A DNA stretch of 64,000 bases, from positions 19,091,501 to 19,155,500 of the forward strand of contig NC_092569.1 of NCBI RefSeq assembly GCF_037975245.1. The letters are read 5' to 3'. The translations under genes and the position numbers were made by a program. The notes beneath the pieces were generated by a model. It was not told where the DNA came from. It was given only the letters and a program-made list of their open reading frames with translations, and did not search any database. Every line of letters begins with the position of its first letter. Position 1 is the stretch's first letter. The DNA comes from Apostichopus japonicus. Its lineage: Eukaryota > Echinodermata > Holothuroidea > Aspidochirotida > Stichopodidae. Positions 46,686-59,100 of the stretch are shown in pieces.

Positions 46686-47572
46686 GGCTAGTACACACAC
46701 GGTTCTAATATTAACAACGTGTGATCAACAGGCTACTGTCACCCTCACTAAATAGCCTAGCACTACACCAAATTAAAACTGGAGCCTGGACACGAAATTG
46801 AAATAATCTGGTACTTATTTCAACCTTCTTCTCTGTATTTCCAAGTAAAGGGACAATTTAAACGACATACAAGCGTGAAGTTTGCTATGCGATATGCCAC
46901 AAGAAGGCGTTGGTCACGTACGGGTCGCATTGTTAACAATGACAGAAACAAAACACACGTAACGAAATTACTTATGCATTTGTTTATTTTTGCCCCATAT
47001 ATTATGACCAGAAAATAAAAATGAATAAGTAAACATTTATAAATGTATACAACAAACAGACCATTACATTAAAATGTATATCAGGTTGATGACTTCAAAC
47101 TATATCCAGAATTTAATAGTAATCTGTATGCAAATACGTACGTCGATGATTCTTGATATCACGTAGCAATCATGGCGTAATGACAAACTCGAATGCGATA
47201 TAATATACAGGCAATAAAGTTTTCTTTTTGAAATTAAGCTTTAATAATTAAAAAAAATGTGAACATTCAAAAAGATTCTAGCCTAATTATCACCATTTAA
47301 ACTTTCAAATTGAATATGTTCCAAGCACAATGTATCATATCAATTGCAATAGGCATCAGTCCTATACCTACATAAAAATGAACTTATATTTCTATGTTTC
47401 TCGCATATTCAAGAGATTTACAAAGTGAGCAGTAAAGTGATCATATCTTCAGAAAAATTGCATGAACCACACTCATATACTGTCGTTCCCGATTTCCACT
47501 TATGTATCAATCATTGCGTTGAACAAAGTAACCAAAGATGCCCTGTAGCAGGGAGATAATGTGGCCGAACAA

Positions 47573-50073
47573 AGTACGTCAGGTTTCAGTAACAAATAGG
47601 ATTACACAAAGGCATATATACATGGCTACAAACTTTGTGTATTTATAATTAAAGAAGCTAAGAAGGAAAGCAAAGGGTAGAGAATAAAACAATAAACTTA
47701 AAGTAATCATTTCCAGAAAAATAACTATCAAGACCATATTTTCCCAACCATGTTCGGATATACAACTGTTTGGGAGAGGGGGGGGGGGGGCTCACTCCTC
47801 GCTCCAGACCCGCTCGGCCGTACGTCTGGTCCGGGGCTCATCATAGCTTGATGGGGAAGTGCCTATAACTAGGGCCTTAGCGTAGCCCACCCAAACCAAA
47901 CGAACCTATTATAGAAATGTGTGAATAATTTCTAATGATGATGTCTCCGACATCACAGACGGCTGAGGATTGTCAAGTGATTGGTCTAATTTAAATATCC
48001 AATATAATCAAAAACAATGGGGTCAACTTTTGACACGAACTGTCTTAAATGGGATTAAAGAACAAACATCAGCTATGGTCTAGCTAATGGATTCCACAAA
48101 AGATAGATCCTACTATACAGATAGCATATAGGCTTAGTGTAACCTATAGTATACACAATACATAAAATAATTAGTACAATGGGACAAGCAACATTGGTTA
48201 TATGTTCCTATCGAAGGGAACGCATAGTTACTAAATTAAACAATGGAATATAAAAGTATATTAACCTATGGCATGACTTAAATTAAACACAAAACATATA
48301 TGTATGCTTTGAGCCATATAACAGAGTAACTAGAACATTATTTAACTTTAGAGCTTCCTTTTTAAAATACATAGTGATTCATAACTTTAAAGAAATTAGT
48401 GAATAATTTCTATTGATGATGTCTCCGATATCCTGGACTGTTGCGGGTTGTCAAGTCAGTGACGTAGATCACTAGTAAACTGGCCCTCTTATAAAGCCAG
48501 GAAAATGTGGCCATATATGCAACGTCCTGCATAGCTCAAATAAGGCGATAAAGGAACCAGATGATCGGCTTACTCATCATTGAGAAACACCAACATTATT
48601 ACTTAACTACTATAGGACACCAGGTGTAAACAAGTTAGTGACGTAGCCCTAGGAAATGAGCTCATACAAAAAGAGGTGAACACAAGGGTCACCTGTTTGA
48701 GCAAGATTTCCATCTCATGGGATAAACCTCACATTAGAATATGTTGGCTGATGGGTTAGATACTGGCTTACTCAGTTCACATGGAGGACAAAGCAAAGTC
48801 ATTCCAAGAATAAAGACATAGTCATAACAACTTCCTGCGAGGAAGTAAAAGGGGCAATTGAACCCCATGAGCACCAAGAATTTGTAGGGGGAACCTATCA
48901 CAGGGGGGGGGAGGGGTATCTAAATTATCAGAATTTCTAATTTACCGATCAAAGTAGGGGTGCTATAACCCCATATTGCATATGTGATACCATTCCCTTC
49001 GGTTATTATCTCTTCACGTGGCCCAATAATCAATTTCTTTTCTAGGGTTACTGTAATGTGCCTTGGTTTAATAATATATGACAGCCTGTAGTATTAACAA
49101 GCATGCATGAATTAATTTCACCCTCTATGTTCTTGTTTTCTCCCTAAGTCCCCGGACATGAGGAACCGGTACTACCTTTTGAAGCTGTTTGAATTGCTGA
49201 TTTCCATTGAATTTGAACTTGTACAGCAAGGAAGGAAATAGGTATCATGTAACAATTATTATGTATATCACAGTACTGGAACTGATTATTAAATAGGCTA
49301 TGTAGAATACATTGTAGTAGTATTACGGATATACAGTAAGTGTTAGCCCCAGCACAGAGAACCACTTCGATTGTTCACCTTTCTGTCCCCGATTAGTAGA
49401 GAAATTTCGAATCACGAGAGAGCCACGTTAAAGCCTTTTTTAAGTAAACTCTAGGGCTATTTTTTAAGAAAAATAATGTAATATCGAGGCCCACGTTCTG
49501 ATTTTTTTACAACATTCACAGTGTTATACGGACACAAAAAACATATATACTTCTTTTGGCGTACAAATCGCCCCCACTTTTTTTTTTGTCTGATTCGCCC
49601 GGTCAGTATGCGGCCATACACTGTTTTAATATTCTCTCTGTTCTATTAGATTGGTAAATACAGATACATGACCTGTGAATTTCCCAGTCGCCCAGACCGT
49701 ACTATAGTTTACAATTCAACAGTGCGCCGTTTAGTCAATCACTAGAGTAAATAACTACCGAGTAGGAAAGTTCCGGTATTATAGGCAAACATAACTCGTT
49801 CCTAGCAAAAGACAATCCATTCCTTGTAAAAAGTTCCCTCCCACCGTCAGACATGACTATATTTCCACCAACATGAAGGACAAATCTAAAAAGTACATCC
49901 AACGGTAACAGTCCATTTAAAAAAAAAAAAAGATTATTAAACTGAACATCTCAAACATGCAGAAAGAACAATAATTCCAACATAGTCATATAGTATACTT
50001 GAACAAGTCTGTTTGTATGGTTTCATGCTTAGATTTGGGACATTCTTTGGTTACAGTCACCAACTTTCACTTG
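47573..50073. other. Non-coding part of segmental copy 2
   Basis: Counterpart of 21541-24033, with many single-base and small indel differences. No gene is recognised. Confidence 0.4.
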
Positions 50074-50369
50074 CTATTCAAACCTATGTATTAATATCAT
50101 TTCATTGTCACCTGCTTTCAATACTGGCTGATCTTCCATGTATTCAATCAAGGCTTCCGCTTCATCTGAGTATATGTCTCGTCTAGATGATGTCAAGTTA
50201 GCTGTCATAACTTCTTCATGAAGAACTAATTTGTGGCTACTTCCGTTTAATTCACGTCTGGCCTCAAGGAGTAATTCGCCAGCTTTGCTTTTCGCATTAT
50301 CTATAAACAGTAGGAGTGCATTTGGCTTCATCATCTTCATTATTCGATCACATATCTCTTTAACAGTTT
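50074..50369 (-). pseudogene. Orphan last exon of a methyltransferase-like gene
   Basis: It matches exon 2 of gene D (24329-24034), including the TTACAG acceptor and stop codon. Of the 88 residues starting at MKMM, only two differ (S to P and N to K). Exon 1 should lie upstream, but the sequence joins at 50767 directly to DNA matching 29373 onward; exon 1 (25390-26023 in copy 1) fell in the lost 4,645 bp. No substitute first exon was recognised before FBG gene 2. The frame is intact, so the loss may be recent, or the exon might be used by a read-through transcript; no evidence shows the latter. Confidence 0.85.
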
Positions 50370-51289
50370 CTGTAACGAAAGAAATGACCGATATCTTGTA
50401 AGTTAAAATGTGTAACAGTTTGTTTCCAGTTAAGTAATCATTCTTGTCAGGTTAACATAGGTTATAAGTAGTACATCAGATTCAGTATAATGAACCGTTA
50501 ATTTCTTAACAAAATAAAGAAAGTCGATACCTTGTCCAAACCAATTCCTTAACATTGTTTCAAAAGTTGCATAATATAGCACCATTTGCATCCAACTTCA
50601 ATAATTGACAGGGGCGCATCCCCTCTTTTATACTGGGAAGGGGGACTAATATCTTACATCGTACGGGTGTCCAAAAAGAAATGTTGTTAAATAGAAGGCG
50701 CTTAAGTGCAAAATGATGCCATATTTACTTTTAAGTTTAGGATTGTACCGTATAATAATTTTATATTAGTAGCTTACTTGAGACCCTATCCATGTTAGAT
50801 CGTGGACGAAATATTGAATGTGCTATGTAGTTCTTCCTTGTTCCAATTTTAACCATTGCATATATCTCCACGACATTTCATTTCTAGTGCTAAGCACGTC
50901 TTTAAGAGATGGGAAAGTTGAATGGAGGTCGTGTTCTTCACGTCTAGTGAATAACTAATTGTAAATTTGTATGTGTATTATAATGTATTATGAAATGTAA
51001 TAGTATTATAAAGTACTTCCTTGTTACATTTTTTACCATTGTATATATCTCCTTGACAAATATGTTCAAATGTTAAGCACATATTCGTAAGGATGTGGAC
51101 GCCGAATGGAGCCCGTGTACTTCACGTCGAGTGAACATCTAATGAACATGAAATGCCACCTAACGATTGCCAGCACTTCTATCATAACTGTTTTCATTTC
51201 GTAGTGGCAACTACGTATAAGTAGCACCATTGATCTAAGTTTTTCGAGTCGATAAACTCAGTTTACAGATTTTTTTGAGGAACAAGTCG
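50370..51289. other. Intron remnant and junction of the 4.6-kb deletion
   Basis: 50370-50767 matches the intron of gene D. From 50768 the sequence matches 29373 onward. It includes the second copy of the 184-bp tandem pair (about 50829-51145). Confidence 0.75.
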
Positions 51290-51774
51290 ATAAGACCGTT
51301 GAAGGCGTCCGTTAACGAGGCTTGTCAAAACACAATTCAAAAGAAGTATAATGTTCAAGTTGCTGCTCAACAAGTAATGGGAAATTCCTGTAAAGGGCAT
51401 TAAGTGTGTTTGTTCAATCCAATTATAGAATTGGGTGGTATATTTCGCCGTTTTATTCGTGTTATATTCTCAATGCTGAATTGTTTGCAAAATATATTTA
51501 ACACTTTAGCAGTATAGCCAACAGACTAAGTCTCATGGCTTCTTCTTTCAGTGTCTTTTATTTTACGTTGACTTGAATTTATATAAAACAAGTTAATGCC
51601 AGGTTTAACCCTCACTTACCTGTTGTTGTGAAAAAGTTGTTTCCGTGTTTATCAGTGTCAAAAGAGAAACAAAATAACAAGGGTCAACTTGAGAAATATT
51701 ACCTTAATTCGTACAATTGAACATACTTAGGGTGTTGCTGTTTCGGTACACTTTTAAGCATGTCGCTTTTTGCC
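51290..51774 (+). repeat. Dispersed ~487-bp repeat, second copy
   Basis: Counterpart of 29888-30374 in the segmental duplication, with a TAA at the CATTAAGTG position that closes the plus-strand frame. Confidence 0.75.
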
Positions 51775-51946
51775 AGTAAAAACCCACGCACATGCGCGCA
51801 AACAGTTTTACCGCTCCCTCAGAAATGCACTTGCGGACCGTCATCCTTGATCTCCCGCCATTTATCACAACCCTTACACTACCCCATCCCCCACCTCTTC
51901 CCAGATTACACACTCTCAGAAAACATATATAGTTATAAATATATAT

Positions 51947-53031
51947 TGTTACGAGGGCCCATTGTAGCCTAACGCTAGTCACTGCTAGTGAGAAACCTAA
52001 TGTTATAATGTGGAGAGTAATTGAAATTGCCTACGTGATAAATCAGTATTTGAGAAATTAGGTCGGGTTACCGTGTCATAATGTTATAATACACGATTGT
52101 TCTGGTATATTCCTTATGATGACACGCTGGTCTCGGGTTAACGTCGCATTACGTGAAATCGCGGGTAAGCTGTGCAATCTTCGTGGATTCTCTGGAACGT
52201 TCGCTAGATATGCAAAGGACTTCCAAGAATAGAGAAACTGGGTCAGGTGTATCGAGAAAGATCTGGAGGATTCTTGACATGGCGAATCGTATATAAAAGC
52301 CCGCCCAGATCGGAAGGTTTCTCAGTTTCTGAACGAATACAAGCGACGACACATATTATACCATTCTACTATATATCGTCAGTGCTCAACTGCCAGTAGT
52401 TTCTGAAGGATTGAGATATCGATACCAAGATTGATTCTACACTTCCATTCAGAAGTTTGAAGAGGACTTTACTGTGATACTACAGTTTTCAGTCGTTATT
52501 GCGGAGAAGGTGAAGAATTTCTGTCTCCGTTGAGGAAGTTCGTTACGCCAGGAGTTAGTGGCTATAAAGCTGATTTTGGACTGACTCTGGTAATATTTAG
52601 TCGGCGAGAAGTTCGACTTGTGCTTCACTCTATTGTGGCTGAAAGTCCGTCTTCTATTTTGGAGCATCGCCGGAAAGAAGGTGACTGCTGTTTCTGGGAT
52701 CGCGAAAGACTTCGTCGAGGACCAGTGAATTTCGCGGTGCAACGGACCGAGAATCGTCGTCATCAAGGTCGTGGCCGCTGAGGGATATCGCCGTTGGAAG
52801 AGACCAGCGTGTTTTAAAGTGTATCCTATCTTGTTAAGTTTGTGAGTAATTTTCTATATATTTGTAATTACCACTTGTTGTTGTTGGATCAAACTCCATT
52901 GTTCAATATAGTTTACGTTTTCATTTAAAATCTCTAGACTCGTCAATTTGTCTGTGTTCCTTACGGAAACGAACCCAGGCTTGTGTCTCGTTAAAATTAA
53001 TTATCGAGACCTCTCGCATTCCAACGTAACA
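51947..53031 (+). mobile_element. Solo LTR, 1,085 bp
   Basis: It begins TGTTACG and ends CGTAACA, a perfect 7-bp inverted terminus with the TG..CA form of LTRs. It is absent from the matching TA tract in copy 1 (near 30550). A TATA box (TATATAAAA at 52290-52298) followed by GCCCGCCCAGATCGG gives plus-strand orientation. No internal retroelement domains or second LTR are present, so it is a solo LTR. The target duplication cannot be resolved inside the TA tract. Superfamily not determined. Confidence 0.85.
52290..52298 (+). promoter_or_regulatory. TATA box in the solo LTR
   Basis: TATATAAAA followed by a GC-rich stretch, placed about 345 bp into the LTR, as expected for a U3 promoter. Confidence 0.6.
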
Positions 53032-53081
53032 AAATATATATAAGAATTGAATGTGTAGCAAGTGGTATGACAGATATATAG

Positions 53082-53140
53082 TAAATCAATAAAGAATTAC
53101 ACACCAGAAGAATTCTGGTGTGTTATTCTTTATTGATTTA
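53082..53140. repeat. 28-bp hairpin, copy 2
   Basis: Counterpart of 30624-30682. One arm has AAGAATTACAC where the perfect copy has AAGAATAACAC. Confidence 0.85.
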
Positions 53141-53151
53141 TATATATATAT

Positions 53152-53187
<36 letters not shown>

Positions 53188-53230
53188 ATATATATATATG
53201 TATATGTATATATATATATTAATATATATA
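53139..53230. repeat. (TA)n microsatellite, copy 2
   Basis: TA tract with CACA and GTGT interruptions. Related tracts lie at 53342-53390. Confidence 0.85.
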
Positions 53231-53264
53231 TGTTGATACTAGTTGAGACTAGTGGAACACTAGA

Positions 53265-53310
53265 AGTTGTAACTCGGAGTTTCACGCGTTTTAGCGATCG
53301 TCAGACAACT
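53265..53310 (-). ncRNA. Hammerhead-ribozyme-like motif (copy 2)
   Basis: Identical over the motif to 30815-30860, with the same stem I pairing (AGTTGT / ACAACT), CTGACGA and GAAAC cores and short stem III. It was carried along by the segmental duplication, so it is not independent evidence for activity. Confidence 0.6.
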
Positions 53311-53348
53311 CTGCGCCAAGATAGACGCCAACCAACCAACTCTATATA

Positions 53349-53389
<41 letters not shown>

Positions 53390-53435
53390 TATAATCCGGT
53401 CGTTTGAACAATTTGATATCATTTTCTAGTGCGGC

Positions 53436-54540
53436 CTTCATTTAAATGATGTGGATAGGGGAAGGGGTGCAAGGGGTGCAGGATACGAGTTTGGAGGAGA
53501 CTTAGAAATATTAGGACCACTTACAATCAGACGGAAAATAAATATTTAACTTGAACAGTTTTCTTTGTTTTCGAAACAGATTCATGACAAATTCCTTTAG
53601 GTTCCCTAAGGTTGGATACCTGTGTAACGTAAATTTAAATCAAGTTATGGAACAGTGGCCTGCACAGATTTTCAAACGTGCGGGTTACATTTCTTCGACT
53701 GAGTTAGATAAGGATATGGAACTTAACGTTCATGGAGGTGAATGTAGCATATTGTAAACGAGGGAATAAAAGACCTTTGTTTGGTTAAAGGCGAATATAC
53801 CATGTCGGGGCTTCTGGTGGTCTTGCTAATTAATACTCTTAAATTGTGTGCCGTTGAAATGTACGTGCACACCTAGATGAGTCTACTAATCTTCTTCATT
53901 CACCAATGAATGTATCCATAATCCAGTTAAAAGAAAACATCCAACTGAGCCACACCCCCCCTTCCTCCTTCCCCGACTGAGCGATACAGTTGAGAAGGGA
54001 TGCCCCATTGCGAACGCCAATGTTATGGGACTACAAATTGCCTATACCGTCAGGAGTGTAAGTCAAATATTGGCCAATACGTATCAAAAGTGAAGTTAGT
54101 TCATAACAGAATTGTTAGCGCAAAGGAGTTTTATAGTGGGGAGACATAATTATGGGGTTATTTTCATTCTTAAGCAATGGACGAAACGAAAAATGAAAAG
54201 AAGAAGTCAACGTTACCGACACTTTATTGTAAACTTTGTTCCTTTTATTCGGAAATTAGTTTCAAATTATTGCAATTCCATCATTATTGTTAATGACATG
54301 ACATATTTAAATGGCGTTGTCACAAAGAGATATCTTTATGTTGCCGTTTATCTAGGTCGACTCATTTCTCTCCGTTCTGCCGATTTTGGACAGAGATGAG
54401 AGCCCTCTTCCTCGATTAAAGAAATATATGACATTAGGACGCCGTGTAACATTCGGTAGAGAGGAGTTCAGTTGATTTGAAGGGCCTCAATGTCTGTTTA
54501 CTACACTCCGTTACATAGATCACTCCGCAACGAGAATTGT
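53436..54540. other. 3' flank of FBG gene 2
   Basis: No gene. A minus-strand AATAAA at 54228-54223, about 310 bp past the stop, is conserved with FBG gene 1. Confidence 0.45.
54223..54228 (-). terminator. Candidate polyadenylation signal of FBG gene 2
   Basis: AATAAA on the minus strand about 310 bp after the stop codon, at the position conserved in the paralog. Confidence 0.4.
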
Positions 54541-56001
54541 TTATGTCTGCACTGGTCGTATTTTCATCTCTGCATATTGTAGGCCGCAGTCGTATCCACT
54601 AAGACTACTCCAGAATATGTTCGTTCCTCGAGTTGAGCCGTCGTAGTCTCCGTTGAGGTGAGAATGAGCGCAATATGCACAGCCGCTTCCGACAGGGAAA
54701 TAATCACAATAATATTCACTACTTGGGCAATTAGACCGGCAATAAGAATAAGTCGAAAGACAGTGATAATAATAACCGAACCACCAGGCTCCTCGATGTT
54801 TCTCAGCGCAGTCAAAATCACTCCATGCGTCATTGTCTTCGCCACGTGTGCTGAATTGTTTGTTGTTGCTAAACGACATAGAATCATGACCTACGGATTC
54901 GAGTAAGAAAAGTTAGAAAACAAACTTCTAAGGTTAAGTCACGCCATCGTGTGCGTAATTTATATTACTAATTGTTAATATTAGTGCTTTCCTGGTAACC
55001 TGTTATTTCTTAAAACGATACAAAATGTTGTCATTTCAGCCTATTTTTTCTGAAGGGTGATACCACATCAGTTTATTATAATACGATGTAACAGAGAAGA
55101 AGAAAAAAATACCTTTAATGTGTGTTGTCAAAGTCTTGTAAGACCTTCAGCATACAGGTTTGTCTACGTGTATTTAGTAAATTCCTCAATTTTGTCCCCC
55201 GCAAACATTTTTTTATTACAAATATTACCGATAACTAGAAACAAATATGATTGTATTTGACACTCATTAGCAATCACTGTTTTGTTCTAAATTTCCAAAA
55301 CTTTATTCAGAAATGGAAACGGCATATTGGGAGTTTAGCTGTTTTGCCTGTTGTTTTCATCTGTTAATTAAGTTTATAGTATTTTCTTCATTCAGCTTTT
55401 ACTGCCGGATGTTGTAAAATTTTCTACAATAATATTTATTTATATTATTCATTTACTAAAAAAAGGGAAAATGATTATATAAGTTCGGGTATCAATTGTT
55501 AAAACAAGTTATTCATACAGAAGCGATGAATCTACCTAGAACGTTTCAAAGCTACATTCCATCAATATGTGTGCAGCAAGCTATGAAACTTATTGTTGTC
55601 TACGTCGCTGTTTTCCTGTTGATCATTTTGCCAAACACAGCAGTCTGAGTTGTAGTTTATAACTTTCTTGTTACGTTATCGGCTATTTATGTTTATGTTT
55701 GGTTTATATTATGCTTACTAATGTGTTAACAAATAACATACTTGTATTATGCATGTTTGGTAATGGTGTCATCATCAAATTGTGTCTTTTGTTTCCACAC
55801 AAACCATGCAGTTGACAATTAGAGAGTCAACAGCCTTCATGTTGTTGGCATTGTTAGTTAAATGAATACAGGGGACTGTTTAATGATTTAAATATGTCAC
55901 TACGTGGTTATTTTAAGGCACTTTCTTTGTCAAAAATGTATACCAAAAAAGGTTTTCTAAGAAATTCTTAACATATATGTAATCATATCAATATATGCAT
56001 G

Positions 56002-56033
<32 letters not shown>

Positions 56034-56036
56034 TAT

Positions 56037-56116
<80 letters not shown>

Positions 56117-59100
56117 CGTTTAGCGTATTCAATAGCCTTTCATGATTTGTAGTTATCGCAAAACAAACGGAAATAGGATAGGATGTGTAAATATGAATAT
56201 TTGGATATTAAATATATTTCAGGTTCAATATTAAATTCCATTGAAAAGTGAAAATAGATGCTAAGGAGACAAGGGAAGGATTTTTGCCCACATGGGTGTA
56301 TTTAGCTTCCTAGCTATTACTTTCAATTACCATGTTTCGTGAGTGATTGCATTAATCTTATAATACCTACTGAAATACTAACCTGTATCTCCACTATATG
56401 ATCCAATTGAGAGTCGATATTTGTCCGCATTATCACTAATGCTGAAGGAGGAATAGAGGGCGTAATATGATGAACTTCTTGAATCGGTGAGGTCTATCCT
56501 GAGACTGTATTCTTTTTGGTTGGTAATTGCGTGTATGTAATCATTACCGAGCCAATGATCACCGATAGGATCTTCAAATCCATTCTTGTATTCAGCCCAG
56601 GTACGATAGAAATCAACAGCGGCGCTTGATCGTCGCTGAATGACCTATGGGTATGAAGAGAACTTTACATGTAACATTGTAAATGAGAAATATGTAATGT
56701 GTCTTCTACACTTTTGCAGAAAAAATGAATTCAGATACAATACACTACATTGTATTAAATGTTCTTGTACAACTCACCGTCCATCCTCCTCCGTTACTTT
56801 CCATCTCACAGAAAACCTGAATGCCGTTAGGCGAACCATCAGGGTAAATGGTGTAAACTCCATCTTTACTACCATCAACGTAAAGCTCATGACAATCCTT
56901 TGGGACTGCCTTGCGGGTACAGGTAACACCGTCTCCTTCGTAGCCATCTATACAGTAACATCTACGAACACCATCTCTGACATCACAAGTCGCGTCATCA
57001 CTACAGTGGTAACTGTCTTCTACCATGAGTTGGTTATTGCTACAATTTGATCTTCTTGTACAGTCTGAATTGATGTAAGACTCGCCGTTCTAAATTTAAT
57101 GGGAAATATTTTTTTTTAAATGTCATGCAAAATGTATTAAGTTATTCTTAATTCACCATTGAGACTCACCAGACTACCGGACCTATTCACCATAAAAATA
57201 TTTATGATTAAAGTATGAATAAAAGGGACACGTGAATTTTAATTCTGTTTCCGGTAAAAGAAATTGTTTGAAGAAACGTTAAAAACACAAATGACATAAA
57301 TTATGCTAATTCATTCAGATATCTTGTGCCAGTCATGGGATTAAGTTACTTTCACTTGTGCATTTCATTAAATTGGCTATCGTAAAATGATTTGAAAATA
57401 AAGGAACTTGCAATGAAATGTAATGTTAACATACATTTATTTTTTATTGAAAATGTCAATCAAAAAATTCGGCAGTTGTAATTTCTGCTATTTATTATGA
57501 AAGTGGGTATCAATTCTGTATTGTCGAAAATTAATCACAAAACTTCCATTTTTTTTAACTCAATGACTTTATTCAATACAGATATGAGTAAAGAAAGAAA
57601 GTGGAAAAAACTAATGAAAATACTGACTATTAATACAGTCCCTTTGTCAGCAACGAAACAGCTGCATTGGTTCTGAGGAATGCAATTCTCATCCTGAATC
57701 ATGTAATCACCAACACAAACACATTTCTCTAGTTCTGTGCGAGAGGTTGAAGAGATGCATGTGTCAGGGTCAACGCACGTCCTCTCACATGTCTCGTTGG
57801 AGAATGTCTTATTCGTTGGACACCATTCCAATTGAGTTTCTAGGAAGGAAGATTGTAAATCATGTAAGTAGAAGATCCACTAGTGAAGTGATGCATTCTA
57901 CTAAACTAATGTGTTAAATTAAAGTCAATCTTGAAGCTATTGCCCTCACCGGATACTACAGAGAGGAACATCGTAAAGAATTCAAAAAACACTGATTTGT
58001 AATGTTCTGAGATGACTTGGTAGACTAATTCAGTATTTAACAATATGGATGCCATAGAGTACAAATATAGTTTGGGATCATTTTTACAACAACAAAATGT
58101 GAAGAGGAAAGTCCGGGTGGATGGCCTTTGTATAAAAAACAACCAATTTCTGATGTCGTCAATCATAATGACTCCCGATACACAAAGCGTAAGTTAGCAC
58201 CCCAACCACCCCACCAAAATAAACAGAATGGAAAAACGGTGAGTAACTAATATTTCATTATAGGGAATTATATTTGCATATGTGTAAGTTGATTGTTACT
58301 ATTAATGTTACCAATCTCCTATCTTAAGTCACACCATTGCTAAGTTTAAATTGACTTACCTGCTGTTCCTCCATAAGTTCCTACACTTGAGAGTTGATAT
58401 TGCCCCCATTCATCTGAGATACGAAATTGGTCATATGTAACGTAATAAGACTGTCCTGCAGCATTCTCAAACTCCAATCTCAGTTGGTAATTTTTTTGGT
58501 TTGTAAGAAAAGCTAATTTCTCATTTCCAATCCAAAACTCACTGCCAAGAAAACCAAAGCCGTTTTTGAAGTCTTGCCAATTCCTATTAAAATTAACAGA
58601 ATCCAGTCTTCGCCGCTGTAACACCTGCAGTAGATATCGTACAGGAATGGAAAGTTAATATTTCAAAATTGTCTCGTCGGTTATAATCAACCGCAAAATT
58701 GTCTCATGAAAATGACCGCTTTTTAAGACACATTGCAATGTTTTTGAAGTTATTACTTTATTTTATTTTGTTGACAAATTCAGTGTTCAGTTTTCATCTC
58801 TTTAAATTGATTGTAGCATCATACACTTTATTTTTGTAACTAAGAATCCAACAAATGTGCACGAGTAAGTTTCTGATCCGTGTAATACATGAGTGTCTTG
58901 ATAAATGCCAAATAAGCCATTGCTGTTCAATACATGTTTCTATTTTGCTTACCTGAAGTAAACATTATTTAACATGTTAAGAACAATAGTGATTGATAGT
59001 AAACTACAAAACAGATGATTCGATGACATTCCATGTAAAGTGAAAATGAAAAACAGCAAGGCTTACCGTCCATCCACCATTATTGAATTCATTATCACAG

